From NCBI GenBank assembly GCA_900471525.1, contig UCEZ01000032.1:109377-173376 (forward strand): a stretch of DNA of 64,000 bases. The letters are read 5' to 3'. The first letter of the stretch is position 1, and the number at the start of each line of letters is the position of its first letter. Position numbers and translations under genes: made by a program. Origin of the DNA: Hyphomicrobiales bacterium (GTDB lineage Bacteria > Pseudomonadota > Alphaproteobacteria > Rhizobiales > Rhizobiaceae). Under the pieces are notes generated by a model that saw only the letters and a list, made by a program, of their open reading frames with translations, ran no database searches and was not told the origin of the DNA. Positions 1 to 7,637 of this stretch are shown here, piece by piece.

Positions 1-469
1 ATTGGAGGGAATGCGGTATTTGCGCGACACCCTGAAGAGGCTCGCCGTTCGACGATACAAGATGCTGGTGTCGGACTTCGCCGCGGAGCTGGCCATCTGC
101 CTGGCAAAACAAAACGACCGTGCTGAAGCGCTAACTCTCGTCGACGGGGTGATTGCCAGCTATACCGAAGTCAACATGGTCATCCACCTGCCGGCGCTTT
201 TTCTGACGAAAGCCCTGGTGTTCGTCCAAGGGGACACGCCCGATCTCAAGTCAGCTGAAGAGTATTTTGAGAAGGCGATGGCCCTGGCTCGGAAGCAATC
301 GGCACTTTCGTATGAATTGAGAGCAGCATTGCAGCTCGCTCGGATCTGGATCGTTAAGGGTGAGGTCGAAAGAGCTCGCGATCTGATCGGACCCATCTAC
401 AGCCGGTTCTCCGAAGGTTTTGGAACCCCTGATCTCATTCAGGCGCGGGAAATGCTTAACACTCCCTGA
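1..469 (+). CDS. C-terminal part of a TPR-type ATPase/cyclase-like regulator (5' truncated by window)
   Basis: The open frame runs in from the left edge and ends with TGA at 467-469, so only about 155 C-terminal residues are visible. They are helical and repeat-like (residues about 20-130, with AEEYFEKAMALARKQS resembling a TPR helix pair). They end in a segment reading IYSRFSEGFGTPDLIQAREML. That ending is typical of large alphaproteobacterial proteins with a DNA-binding or nucleotide-cyclase N-terminus, a central ATPase and C-terminal TPRs. The family is recalled from this motif, and the N-terminal domain that would fix the function lies outside the window. The TTG at 2 is not taken as a real start. 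Confidence 0.6.
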   Translation, partial: LEGMRYLRDTLKRLAVRRYKMLVSDFAAELAICLAKQNDRAEALTLVDGVIASYTEVNMVIHLPALFLTKALVFVQGDTPDLKSAEEYFEKAMALARKQSALSYELRAALQLARIWIVKGEVERARDLIGPIYSRFSEGFGTPDLIQAREMLNTP

Positions 470-727
470 CACGTGCGCCGATTGCAACACGTTGTTGCTT
501 GCCAGCTTCGATGGGAGCTTCCATGCCAACAGCATGTCCAGGAAGCATGCGCCGCATGTCGGCTTCGAGGACGGGGATGCGGGCATCCTTGACGCCAACC
601 GTTTGTATCTGTTTCTCCCGTCACCCAATTGCGAAAGACCGAGACCGGGCGTCTAGGTGGCCCTTCGGTGAAGACGGTTTCCATGCCTGTCCGATGCCAA
701 GTGGCGTCGATCAGTTCACTTTCCCGA
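470..727. other. Intergenic stretch without a supported gene
   Basis: This 258-base convergent gap lies between the TPR-type gene and the LLM oxidoreductase. Open frames exist on both strands, but none has a good ribosome binding site or recognisable protein. I see no clear terminator hairpin. Confidence 0.5.
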
Positions 728-1774
728 TCATATCGTCGATGCGGGAGCGGCGTGGCGGACGATGGGGGCGACCTCGCTGCCGAGCAGTTGGATCGACCGC
801 TTCATCGCCTCATGCTCCAGAGACGCCGAACTCATCTGGAAGGTGATGCGCGATACACCGCCGAGCGCCTCGCTGGCTGCCAGCATCTTGGCCGCGACGG
901 TCTCGGGATCGCCGATGAGAAAAGCCCCGTGAGGACCGCACATTGCCTCGAACTGGGCACGCGTCGCCGGAGACCAGCCACGCTCGCGGCCGATTTCGGT
1001 GAACATATACTGCCATCCGGGGAAGAAGGCGTCCTTGGCTTCCTTGTCCGTTGCCCCGACGAAACCGATGGCGTGAATCCCGACCTTCAGCCGCTCGGGA
1101 GGATAACCCATCTGCAGCCCGGTTTGGCGATAGAGATCGACCAGCGGGCGGAACCGACGAAACTCACCGCCGATGATGGCGACCATCAGCGGAAGGCCGA
1201 GCGCTCCGGCGCGAGCGAAGGACTGCGGCGTCCCACCAACACCGAGCCAGACAGGCATCTCTTCCTGATGAGGCCTTGGATAGATGCCCTGACCGCTCAG
1301 TGCCGGTCGGTAACGCCCGGACCAGTGGACATGCGTGCTATCGCGAAGTTTCAGGAACAGATCGAGCTTCTCGGCAAAGAGAGCGTCATAGTCTTCTCGG
1401 GCAAGCCCAAACAGAGGGTAGGCTTCGCCGAAGGACCCACGTCCCACAACGATTTCGGCACGCCCCTTGGCGATCAGGTCGAGGGTTGCGAATTGCTGGA
1501 AGACGCGCACCGGGTCGGCGGCGCTCAGAACGGTGACAGCACTCGTCAGTCGGATGGTTTTCGTGCGCGCGGCAGCGGCAGCGAGAATGATCGCTGGCGC
1601 CGAATCCAGGAACTCCTGGCGGTGATGCTCGCCAACGCCGAAGACATCGAGCCCGACTTGATCCGCAACCTCCACTTCTTCCAGAAGGTTGGCAATCCGT
1701 TCGGTTGGCGATGGGATCTTGCCGGTTGAGGGATCGGGCAAAATCGCCGCGAAACTATCGATACCGATTTCCAT
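728..1774 (-). CDS. LLM-class flavin-dependent oxidoreductase
   Basis: A 348-residue protein of the bacterial luciferase-like monooxygenase superfamily, which uses reduced FMN (or F420 in actinobacteria) to oxidise small substrates in the cytoplasm. The diagnostic GVGEHHRQEF segment sits near residue 46. It is followed by the TIRLTSAVTVLSAADPVRVF strand-turn and a GRGSFGEAYPLFG segment that fits the phosphate-binding part of the TIM barrel. Length is normal for the family (about 330-370). It is the last gene of a minus-strand group with pirin, DoxX and AzoR, which suggests a role in quinone or xenobiotic stress, but no substrate can be named. The ATG at 1774 begins directly with the conserved MEIGIDSF strand. 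Confidence 0.88.
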   Translation of the reverse strand: MEIGIDSFAAILPDPSTGKIPSPTERIANLLEEVEVADQVGLDVFGVGEHHRQEFLDSAPAIILAAAAARTKTIRLTSAVTVLSAADPVRVFQQFATLDLIAKGRAEIVVGRGSFGEAYPLFGLAREDYDALFAEKLDLFLKLRDSTHVHWSGRYRPALSGQGIYPRPHQEEMPVWLGVGGTPQSFARAGALGLPLMVAIIGGEFRRFRPLVDLYRQTGLQMGYPPERLKVGIHAIGFVGATDKEAKDAFFPGWQYMFTEIGRERGWSPATRAQFEAMCGPHGAFLIGDPETVAAKMLAASEALGGVSRITFQMSSASLEHEAMKRSIQLLGSEVAPIVRHAAPASTI

Positions 1775-1788
1775 GATTGGCTGCTTCC

Positions 1789-2493
1789 CTATTCCATCTG
1801 TCCGACAATGACGAGCACCAGCTCGGCATCGGTCACGGCGCGGACCTTGATCGACCGCTCGTTGCGCACGGCAACCCCTTCGCGCGCTGCGACGCTGACG
1901 CCATTGACGTCGACTGTCCCGACCGCGGGAACCAGATAGCCGGCCTGGCCCTCGGCCAGGGAGATGTCCAAGACGCCGCCGGCGACCAGCAGTGCGCCGT
2001 AGACGTCCGCGTCAGCGTCGATGGGCAGGGCCTCGTCGAGCGACCGGCCGCTCGCGAGCGGTACGAGCCGCCCGGCCCGATCGGCGCGCGGAAAGGGCTT
2101 CGATCCCCATCGCGGCGTTCCGCCGCCTTTGCGGGGCTTGATCCAAATCTGAAAGATCCGGGTGACGACCTGTTCGTCGTTTCGCTCGGAATGCTCAATC
2201 CCTGCTCCAGCGCTCATCACCTGAACGTCGCCGGCGTGCGTCCTGCCACGATTTCCAAGGCTGTCTTCGTGGGTGATCACGCCTTCGCGGACGTAGGTGA
2301 CGATCTCGACGTCCTCGTGCCGATGCAACGGAAATCCCGAGTGCGGTGCCAATTCGTCATCGTTCCAGACGTAGAGAACACCGAGCGGACCGTGGCCGGG
2401 ATTTCCATAGCGACCGAGCGCAAAATGATGTTTTGCCGCCAGCCGGTCGGATAGCGTGCCGCCGATCTCGGCGAGGGGGCGATGCTCGATCAT
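1789..2493 (-). CDS. Pirin family protein
   Basis: A 234-residue bicupin of the pirin family. The N-terminal cupin has the metal ligands in PLHRHEDVEIVTYV (about residues 56-69) and the typical EDSLGNRGRTHAGDVQVMSAGAGIEHSE block. Some bacterial pirins act as quercetinases or redox-sensitive regulators, others have no known activity. It lies 14 bases upstream of the LLM oxidoreductase on the same strand, so the two are probably cotranscribed. Start is the ATG at 2493. Assignment to the family is firm, the biochemical role is open. Confidence 0.9.
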   Translation of the reverse strand: MIEHRPLAEIGGTLSDRLAAKHHFALGRYGNPGHGPLGVLYVWNDDELAPHSGFPLHRHEDVEIVTYVREGVITHEDSLGNRGRTHAGDVQVMSAGAGIEHSERNDEQVVTRIFQIWIKPRKGGGTPRWGSKPFPRADRAGRLVPLASGRSLDEALPIDADADVYGALLVAGGVLDISLAEGQAGYLVPAVGTVDVNGVSVAAREGVAVRNERSIKVRAVTDAELVLVIVGQME

Positions 2494-2562
2494 AGCTTGG
2501 ACCTTGCGGGGGGGTGAAGTTGGGACTGGGGAGTGAAGCCGGGCTGCAGCGTGGATTTAACT

Positions 2563-2600
2563 AGAGCGGGCACAGCAACCTCCTTGCTCGTGCCCGCTCT
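2563..2600 (-). terminator. Strong stem-loop between doxX and pirin genes
   Basis: An 11-bp perfect inverted repeat (AGAGCGGGCAC / GTGCCCGCTCT) extended by AGCAA/TTGCT encloses a short C-rich loop. It lies 40 bases past the doxX stop in the minus direction and could end the azoR-doxX transcript or stabilise it. No T-run follows, so termination is not certain. Confidence 0.5.
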
Positions 2601-2639
2601 CTCATTGCGCTGCCGCCATTATCCAGGCACTGAGAACCG

Positions 2640-3044
2640 TTATGCCGCCTGCGCCTTGAGGCGGCTTGTGTCGAGACTAAGCGACGTGGCGCCGATCGCC
2701 GCGATCTGCAGCAGCCCGCCTGTGACCATGATATTCTTGAGGAAGTGGATCATCGTGTTCTGATCGGCAAAGTTATTGTGGAAGAAGATGGCTGCGGCGA
2801 TGGTGAACACCGCCAGCAAGGCGGCTGTCAGGCGGGTCTGGAAGCCGACCAGGAGCATGAGACCGCCGCCGATCTCCGCGGCCAGTGCGATGACGTATCC
2901 GAGGGTTGGAAGCGGCAGGCCGACGGAGCCTATGTAGCCGATCGTTGCGGCAGGCGCGGCGAGCTTGCTGAGGCCGCTCATCAGGAAAATGATTGCAATC
3001 AGAATGCGACCGACTGCGGCGATGGTAGGAGCATATTTTTCCAT
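2640..3044 (-). CDS. DoxX family membrane protein
   Basis: A 134-residue protein with four predicted membrane helices (about residues 10-28, 46-64, 70-90, 100-118), the usual size and layout of DoxX/DoxD proteins. It opens with the typical GRILIAIIFLMSGLSKLAAP helix. Family members often sit beside azoreductases, pirins and other thiol or quinone stress genes, as here, and some couple redox reactions at the inner membrane. It lies 36 bases downstream of azoR on the same strand, so the two are probably cotranscribed. Confidence 0.9.
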   Translation of the reverse strand: MEKYAPTIAAVGRILIAIIFLMSGLSKLAAPAATIGYIGSVGLPLPTLGYVIALAAEIGGGLMLLVGFQTRLTAALLAVFTIAAAIFFHNNFADQNTMIHFLKNIMVTGGLLQIAAIGATSLSLDTSRLKAQAA

Positions 3045-3080
3045 TGAACTGTCTTTCGTCGGGGTGGACTGAAGGGAAGG

Positions 3081-3692
3081 TCAGGCGGCGATCGCAGCGA
3101 TTTCTGCCTTTGCCTTGGCGATTGCCGCGGCTTTGACGTCTTCGCCAAGATTGACGCCTTCGGCGCGCACGACGGTCACATCCGTCAGGCCAATGAAGCC
3201 GAGCACGCTAAGGAGGTAGGTCTCGTGATGTTCGAACACGGCGGCAGGGCTTTCGCCGGTGTAGACGCCGCCGCGAGAGGAGGCGATGAACACCTTCTTG
3301 CTTTTCGGCAGAAGGCCTTCCGGCCCGTTTGCGCCATATTGGAAGGTCCGTCCGGCAACGCAGACCCGATCGATCCACGCCTTGAGCTGGCTGGGGATCG
3401 AAAAGTTATACATGGGAGCACCGATGACGATGACGTCAGCGGCGAAGAGATCGTCGATATAAGCGCTGCCGGTTGCCAAATCCGCTCCCAGCGCAGGGGT
3501 GGTCACCGGGCCGCCCTGGAACACAGCCATGTGCTGATCGGACAGATGCAAGGCTGCATCTACGACCAGGTCGCGATAGATCACCTTCGAAGCGGGGTGC
3601 AATGCTTGTTGCCGCGCCACGATGGCAGCAGACAGCGAACGACTGACGGAATAACCGCCAAGAATGCTGGAATCGATATGCAGAATGGTCAT
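3081..3692 (-). CDS. azoR: FMN-dependent NADH-azoreductase
   Basis: A 203-residue flavodoxin-fold enzyme that reduces azo dyes and quinones with NADH. The phosphate-binding HIDSSILGGYSVSRSLS loop is at the N-terminus, the GAPMYNFSIPSQLKAWIDRV FMN-binding segment near residue 95 and the SSRGGVYTG loop near residue 140; all three are AzoR hallmarks. I place the start at the ATG at 3692, because a GGAGG lies eight bases upstream. A longer frame to 3773 would add a basic tail unlike the family. The neighbouring aldo/keto reductase and LysR genes, and a shared upstream motif, suggest control by that LysR protein. Confidence 0.92.
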   Translation of the reverse strand: MTILHIDSSILGGYSVSRSLSAAIVARQQALHPASKVIYRDLVVDAALHLSDQHMAVFQGGPVTTPALGADLATGSAYIDDLFAADVIVIGAPMYNFSIPSQLKAWIDRVCVAGRTFQYGANGPEGLLPKSKKVFIASSRGGVYTGESPAAVFEHHETYLLSVLGFIGLTDVTVVRAEGVNLGEDVKAAAIAKAKAEIAAIAA

Positions 3693-3800
3693 GGAAGCAA
3701 CCTCCGGGGGGTTCCTGGGTGGTGTTGATGATCGGCGTGACAGAATTTTTTTGAAGACGTTGAACATGAGCAATGATGTCTCATATCCAAGGCCGACTGA

Positions 3801-3829
3801 ATAGCCGGTATATTTCGACGTATTCCATC
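3801..3829 (-). promoter_or_regulatory. Candidate LysR-type binding site upstream of azoR
   Basis: This 29-bp block shares 20 aligned positions with 4931-4959, beside the lysR gene. Both start ATAG, have ATATTTCGA five bases later and end CCATC at the same offset. It lies 109-137 bases upstream of the azoR start. The second copy is 97-125 bases upstream of the aldo/keto reductase start, in the same orientation. Confidence 0.5.
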
Positions 3830-3849
3830 GGTAATACCGATGGAATACG
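3819..3849. promoter_or_regulatory. Perfect 14-bp inverted repeat between azoR and the aldo/keto reductase
   Basis: CGTATTCCATCGGT and ACCGATGGAATACG are separated by AAT, a perfect palindrome that overlaps the candidate LysR site. It lies 14 bases after the aldo/keto reductase stop and 127 bases before azoR. It could be an operator for azoR or a bidirectional transcript-end hairpin. No T-run follows on either strand, which favours an operator. Confidence 0.5.
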
Positions 3850-3862
3850 GAGTGCGGCCTGG

Positions 3863-4834
3863 CTATGATCTGCTGCCGATAATGGCCCCGGGCGCGAACA
3901 CCTTGTCCAACGCGGCCAAATCCTCGGGACTGAAGCTGATGTCGAACGCACTGAGGTTTTCAATCAAATGGGACCGCCGGCTCATGCCGAGCAGCGCAAC
4001 GATGTCGTCGCCACGCGACAACATCCAGGCGATTGCCAGCTGAGCGGGCGTCCGGCCTTTCGTTGCCGCCATATCTTCAAGGAATTGGACAGTCTTGAGG
4101 TTCTTCCGCAAGGTCTCGCCTCGAACCCGGGGAAAGGACGCGGCGAGGGCGGGATCCACCACCTGTTTGCCCATGGCACCGGCGAGAAGGCCTTGAGTGA
4201 CGACACCGTAAGCGACCACGCCGACCCCCAGTTCGCGTGCGACTGGCAGCACCGCGCGTTCGATGAACCGACTTGCCAGCGAATATTCGATTTCGAGCGC
4301 TGCGACCGGGTGGGTGGCGTGCGCTTTGCGGAGTTGGTCGGCATTGACTTCGGACACGCCGAGATAGCGCACCTTGCCTTCGCGGATCAGGTCGGCCACC
4401 GCACCGATGGTCTCTTCATAGGGAACAGAGGGGTCGACGCGGGCGGGCTGATAGAGATCAATGTGATCGACGCCGAGGCGCAGCAGCGAGTAGGCCGCAT
4501 AGTTCTTTATCGAACTCGGCCGCCCATCCATGCCGAGGATCGTTCCCGCATGGGTCCGCTGGATACCGCACTTCACGCTGAGAAAGGCTTGATCGCGCCG
4601 GCGGCGGATCGCCTCGGCGACAAGGGTTTCATTGTGGCCCATACCATAGAAGTCGCCGGTGTTGAGCAGGGTCATTCCGGCATCCAGCGCCGCCTCGATG
4701 GTCGCGACGCTTTCCCTGTCGCGGTCACCGTGAGACGGCGGTTGCGGCCCGCCCATGATGTTCGACATCCGCATGCAGCCAAGACCGATAGCGGACACCA
4801 GTGGGCCGTTTTGCCCGAGCCGTCTCGTCTGCAT
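3863..4834 (-). CDS. Aldo/keto reductase
   Basis: A 323-residue (alpha/beta)8-barrel NADPH-dependent oxidoreductase. It has the LGQNGPLVSAIGLGCMRMS start and the catalytic Asp/Tyr pair in LLNTGDFYGMGHNE (about residues 55-68), with Lys in FLSVKCG. VDHIDLYQPARVDPSVPYEE and the C-terminal NADPH segment around MSRRSHLIENLSA complete the fold. It resembles the AKR13/YajO-type family. An AGGAGG sits upstream of the ATG. It is divergent from the LysR gene (128 bases apart) and upstream of azoR in the same direction, and is probably regulated by that LysR protein. Confidence 0.92.
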   Translation of the reverse strand: MQTRRLGQNGPLVSAIGLGCMRMSNIMGGPQPPSHGDRDRESVATIEAALDAGMTLLNTGDFYGMGHNETLVAEAIRRRRDQAFLSVKCGIQRTHAGTILGMDGRPSSIKNYAAYSLLRLGVDHIDLYQPARVDPSVPYEETIGAVADLIREGKVRYLGVSEVNADQLRKAHATHPVAALEIEYSLASRFIERAVLPVARELGVGVVAYGVVTQGLLAGAMGKQVVDPALAASFPRVRGETLRKNLKTVQFLEDMAATKGRTPAQLAIAWMLSRGDDIVALLGMSRRSHLIENLSAFDISFSPEDLAALDKVFAPGAIIGSRS

Positions 4835-4930
4835 CGGTTATTCCTCCTGTGAATGACATCTGGTCCGCACCGTGGTTAGGCGACTAGCCCGGACAGCGAC
4901 CGCACCTTGCCATTCTCGGCAATAATCGGC

Positions 4931-4959
4931 ATAGTTGTCATATTTCGATATTTACCATC
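4931..4959. promoter_or_regulatory. Candidate LysR-type binding site in the lysR / aldo-keto reductase intergenic region
   Basis: This is the second copy of the 29-bp motif (ATAG, then ATATTTCGA, then CCATC at fixed spacing) also found at 3801-3829. It ends four bases before the LysR ATG and lies 97 bases from the divergent aldo/keto reductase start. Here it could both repress lysR and activate the reductase, the common LysR arrangement. Confidence 0.5.
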
Positions 4960-4962
4960 TGC

Positions 4963-5901
4963 ATGGCCGATAGATTGGATGATGTGATGTTGGATGGCGT
5001 ATCTCTTGATCAACTCCGGACGTTCATCACTGCTGTCGACGAAGGTAGTTTCTCGGCTGCCGCGCGGAAGTTACGACGCGCCCAATCGGTCGTTAGCGAT
5101 TTGGTCAGCGGCCTTGAGGCACAGATTGGTGTGCCACTCTTCGACCGCTCGGGGCGCTACCCGAAACTGACACCATCGGGCACCGTCCTGCTTGCCGACG
5201 CTCGCGGCATCGTCTCCGGTGTTGATTTCATGAAAGCGCGAGCGAAGGGAATAGCGTCCGGCCTTGAGCCGGAGCTCTCAGTGGTGGTGGATGTCTTCTT
5301 CCCGATCGAAGCCATCACCGAGGCGGCAAAGGCCTTTCGCGAGACTTTCCCGGGAACTCCGCTTCGCCTGTTTGTCGAAGCGCTTGGAGGCGCCTATCAA
5401 CCGGTTTTGAGCGGAAGCGCCAGCATCGGGATCGTCGGCTCGTTACCCATCATGCCGCCGTCGCTGACGCCAGAACGGTTGACCGGCGTGGCACTTATAA
5501 TGGTCGCAGCGCAAGATCACCCGCTTGCTCAATTCGAAGGAACGATTCCAAAATCGGAATTGGCCAAACATGTCCAACTCGTTCTCACCGACAGGTCCGA
5601 GCTGTCAGCGGGCCGCGAACTCGGCGTGATGTCGTCGTCGACATGGCGCCTCGCTGATCTTTTCGCAAAGCACGCCTTTCTTCTCAACGGGCTGGGCTGG
5701 GGCGGCATGCCGCTGCACACCGTCCAACTCGATATCGCCGACGGCCGTTTGGTGGAACTGTCGATCGAGGACGTGCCGCCGGGCGGTCTCAACTTGCCGA
5801 TGTTTGCCGTGTATCCGACATCTGCGCCTCCGGGTCCTGCAGGCCGTTGGCTTGTCGAGCGGCTTAAGCAGTGCCCGAGCAAACTGGGAACTTCGAGTTG
5901 A
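4963..5901 (+). CDS. LysR family transcriptional regulator
   Basis: A 312-residue LysR-type protein. The winged helix-turn-helix is at about residues 14-72 (SLDQLRTFITAVDEGSFSAA, then QSVVSDLVSGLEAQIGVPLF). The periplasmic-binding-protein-like effector domain follows from about residue 95. The divergent aldo/keto reductase is its most likely target, and a repeat of the upstream motif near azoR suggests that gene is a target too. The inducer cannot be read from the sequence; the neighbours point to quinones, aldehydes or similar electrophiles. The ATG at 4963 is used; a second ATG at 4987 would also keep the domain intact. Confidence 0.93.
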   Translation: MADRLDDVMLDGVSLDQLRTFITAVDEGSFSAAARKLRRAQSVVSDLVSGLEAQIGVPLFDRSGRYPKLTPSGTVLLADARGIVSGVDFMKARAKGIASGLEPELSVVVDVFFPIEAITEAAKAFRETFPGTPLRLFVEALGGAYQPVLSGSASIGIVGSLPIMPPSLTPERLTGVALIMVAAQDHPLAQFEGTIPKSELAKHVQLVLTDRSELSAGRELGVMSSSTWRLADLFAKHAFLLNGLGWGGMPLHTVQLDIADGRLVELSIEDVPPGGLNLPMFAVYPTSAPPGPAGRWLVERLKQCPSKLGTSS

Positions 5902-6008
5902 ATTTCGCCCGATAGCCCGTTCGTTTTAGCGAGTCCATTGCAGAGTTTAATCTGCAGTTAGAAATCGGGCATTTACCGCGCTTGCATATCAAGCGCTAAG
6001 AGGCGGCT

Positions 6009-6048
6009 GCTATTAGCTGAGGTGGCACATGACACCCCAGCCAATAGC
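6009..6048. terminator. Hairpin between convergent lysR and NADP-binding genes
   Basis: GCTATT/AATAGC at the base continues into an imperfect GCTG(a)GGTG / CACC(c)CAGC stem. It sits between two convergent genes, about 110 bases after the lysR stop and 30 bases after the stop of the gene at 6079. A bidirectional terminator is plausible, but the T-runs are weak. Confidence 0.4.
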
Positions 6049-6078
6049 GATCCTTGATTCGGCGCGAAACAGTTGACG

Positions 6079-6723
6079 TCAGATCCTGATGAAATTAACT
6101 CCAGCAAGTGAACCGAACGGCAGCGAGGCCAGCGGCCCGCCTACGTCGAGTGGGCCAAGATCGACCGGAAAATAGCCGGTCTGTTCAAAGAGCTTGCGAA
6201 CCTCGGCCTTCGCGTCGACATCGTCGCCAGAGTAGAAGAGGACACGCTGGCCGCCGGAGACCGCCGGCTCCGCCAGAACCTGAGCGTCGAAATGATTGAA
6301 CGCTTTGACGACACGCGCGCCCGGAGCAAAGTCGCGGAACACTGTGCTGGAATGCTTGCCGCCGAGATCGATCGCCTTGATGCCGTAGGCGGCGAGCGGA
6401 TTGCTGGGATCCTTTGCTTCTGGCGAGCCGGGATCAAGGAATGCGACAGGATTGGTGCAGTCAATGGCGATCCGGCCGTTCCACGCCGGCAGCCCGCCCA
6501 GCGCGGTTTCGAGATCGACCCAACGCACCGCAACCAGGACAATATCGGCGCTTGCAGCGTCCTCGACCGTGCCAGCCTTAATGAAAGGGCCAAGCTCCTC
6601 AATGAGCCCTGACAGCGACTCCGGACCACGACTATTTGCGATGGTTGCCGAAAGTCCGCTTTTTGCCAGCAGCCGGGCCATGTTGGACCCAAGCGCGCCT
6701 GCTCCGATAATCCCAATGCTCAT
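6079..6723 (-). CDS. NADPH-dependent F420 reductase-like NAD(P)-binding protein
   Basis: A 214-residue protein with an N-terminal Rossmann motif (GIIGAGALGSNMARLL, residues 3-18). It has the F420-dependent NADP oxidoreductase family pattern: VRWVDLETAL, an AIDCTNP turn, VVKAFNHFDAQVL and a C-terminal LDVGGPLASLPFGSLAGVNF. Rhizobia do not make F420, so the members here are thought to be NAD(P)H-dependent dehydrogenases of unknown substrate; this is inference. An Rrf2 gene lies upstream on the same strand (144-base gap) and may control it. Confidence 0.82.
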   Translation of the reverse strand: MSIGIIGAGALGSNMARLLAKSGLSATIANSRGPESLSGLIEELGPFIKAGTVEDAASADIVLVAVRWVDLETALGGLPAWNGRIAIDCTNPVAFLDPGSPEAKDPSNPLAAYGIKAIDLGGKHSSTVFRDFAPGARVVKAFNHFDAQVLAEPAVSGGQRVLFYSGDDVDAKAEVRKLFEQTGYFPVDLGPLDVGGPLASLPFGSLAGVNFIRI

Positions 6724-6866
6724 TCTTTGCTCCTATTGATGTTGGGGCAGGGTTGCTCCGGAACGGCGGCGCCCAACAAGACCTGCCACCCCGTTTTGCT
6801 CTGTGAGAGAGCGAGCTAAAATAGTTATGTGTCGGCGACATAGTGACATTTAAGGCAAAAAATACG

Positions 6867-7313
6867 TCACCACTCTAATGGCATCTTAAACTTCCCGAGA
6901 CGCTCCACTTCCATGGCAATGTCGGCGACCGTGACCTTTGCCAATTCATCTTCGAGCGCCTTGCGCGCTAGCGTCAAGGTCGGCTGGATGGCCTCCAGAA
7001 TGTTGCCGCCGACCGCGCAACTCTCACAGGGTGGTGTTCGGTGCAGCGAAAACAATTCGGTATCTTCGACGGCCTCATAAACGTCCAGTAGCCGGATCTT
7101 TTCCGCCGCTCTTGCCAAAAGTGCCCCACCACCCGCGCCGAGCTGCGACCGGGTGAGGCCGGCATCGCTCAGGCGCGACAGCAGCCCCCGGATGACAACC
7201 GGGCTGGTATTGGCGGAATAGGCAACGTCTTCCGAACGCAGCGGCTTGCCGCCGCTGACCGCAAGTGCGGCAAGCGCGTGAACTGCGACGGCAAAGCGTG
7301 TACTGGTTGGCAT
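6867..7313 (-). CDS. Rrf2 family transcriptional regulator
   Basis: A 148-residue Rrf2 protein. The winged helix begins at once (TSTRFAVAVHALAALAVSGG) and the wing reads SQLGAGGGALLAR. A CESCAVGGNI segment near residue 90 has only two cysteines, not the three-cysteine iron-sulphur set of IscR/NsrR. It therefore looks closer to YwnA/CymR-type members that sense through thiols or ligands. I use the ATG at 7313; the longer TTG-started frame to 7367 would run through the inverted repeat that is probably its operator. It is divergent from the acyl-CoA operon and upstream of the F420-reductase-like gene. Confidence 0.87.
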   Translation of the reverse strand: MPTSTRFAVAVHALAALAVSGGKPLRSEDVAYSANTSPVVIRGLLSRLSDAGLTRSQLGAGGGALLARAAEKIRLLDVYEAVEDTELFSLHRTPPCESCAVGGNILEAIQPTLTLARKALEDELAKVTVADIAMEVERLGKFKMPLEW

Positions 7314-7359
7314 GACAAAATCCGATAGTGTGTCGCCGCTATTATTACATATTCTCGAT

Positions 7360-7394
7360 ACTGTCAAATGGGGCTCTTGCTGTCGCTTGACAGT
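7360..7394. promoter_or_regulatory. Inverted repeat in the Rrf2 / acyl-CoA operon intergenic region
   Basis: ACTGTCAA (7360-7367) and TTGACAGT (7387-7394) form a perfect 8-bp inverted repeat with a 19-base spacer. Centre-to-centre distance is 27 bases, near two and a half helical turns. It lies 47 bases upstream of the Rrf2 ATG and about 245 bases upstream of the acyl-CoA dehydrogenase. It is a candidate operator for the Rrf2 protein. Confidence 0.45.
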
Positions 7395-7637
7395 TAAACG
7401 GGGTCTTCTTCACTTTGTGTGGTGAGATTATCGTGCGAGCGCGTGAAGCGCTTTTCAGGCGATGAGCATCACCTAGACGTCAGCGCTCTACGCACGAGCG
7501 TGCCGAAGACACGGAAGAAATCCGGCACAGGCGTACTCCCCGCCGCAGAACTCTCCAAGAAGAATGCACCGGCCGAAGCCATATTCCCACTCGTGTTTCA
7601 TTCCGAGAAATCGGGACAATCGAGCAGGAGAACGAGG

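Noticed and set aside
251..846. Overlapping frames (125, 78, 81, 115 residues) near the left edge
   Set aside because: They are shadows of the TPR-type and LLM genes or cross the noncoding gap without starts or homology.
7419..7637. N-terminal extension of the ACX4-like dehydrogenase to 7419
   Set aside because: No homology in the extra 73 residues and AGGAG is placed correctly for ATG 7638.
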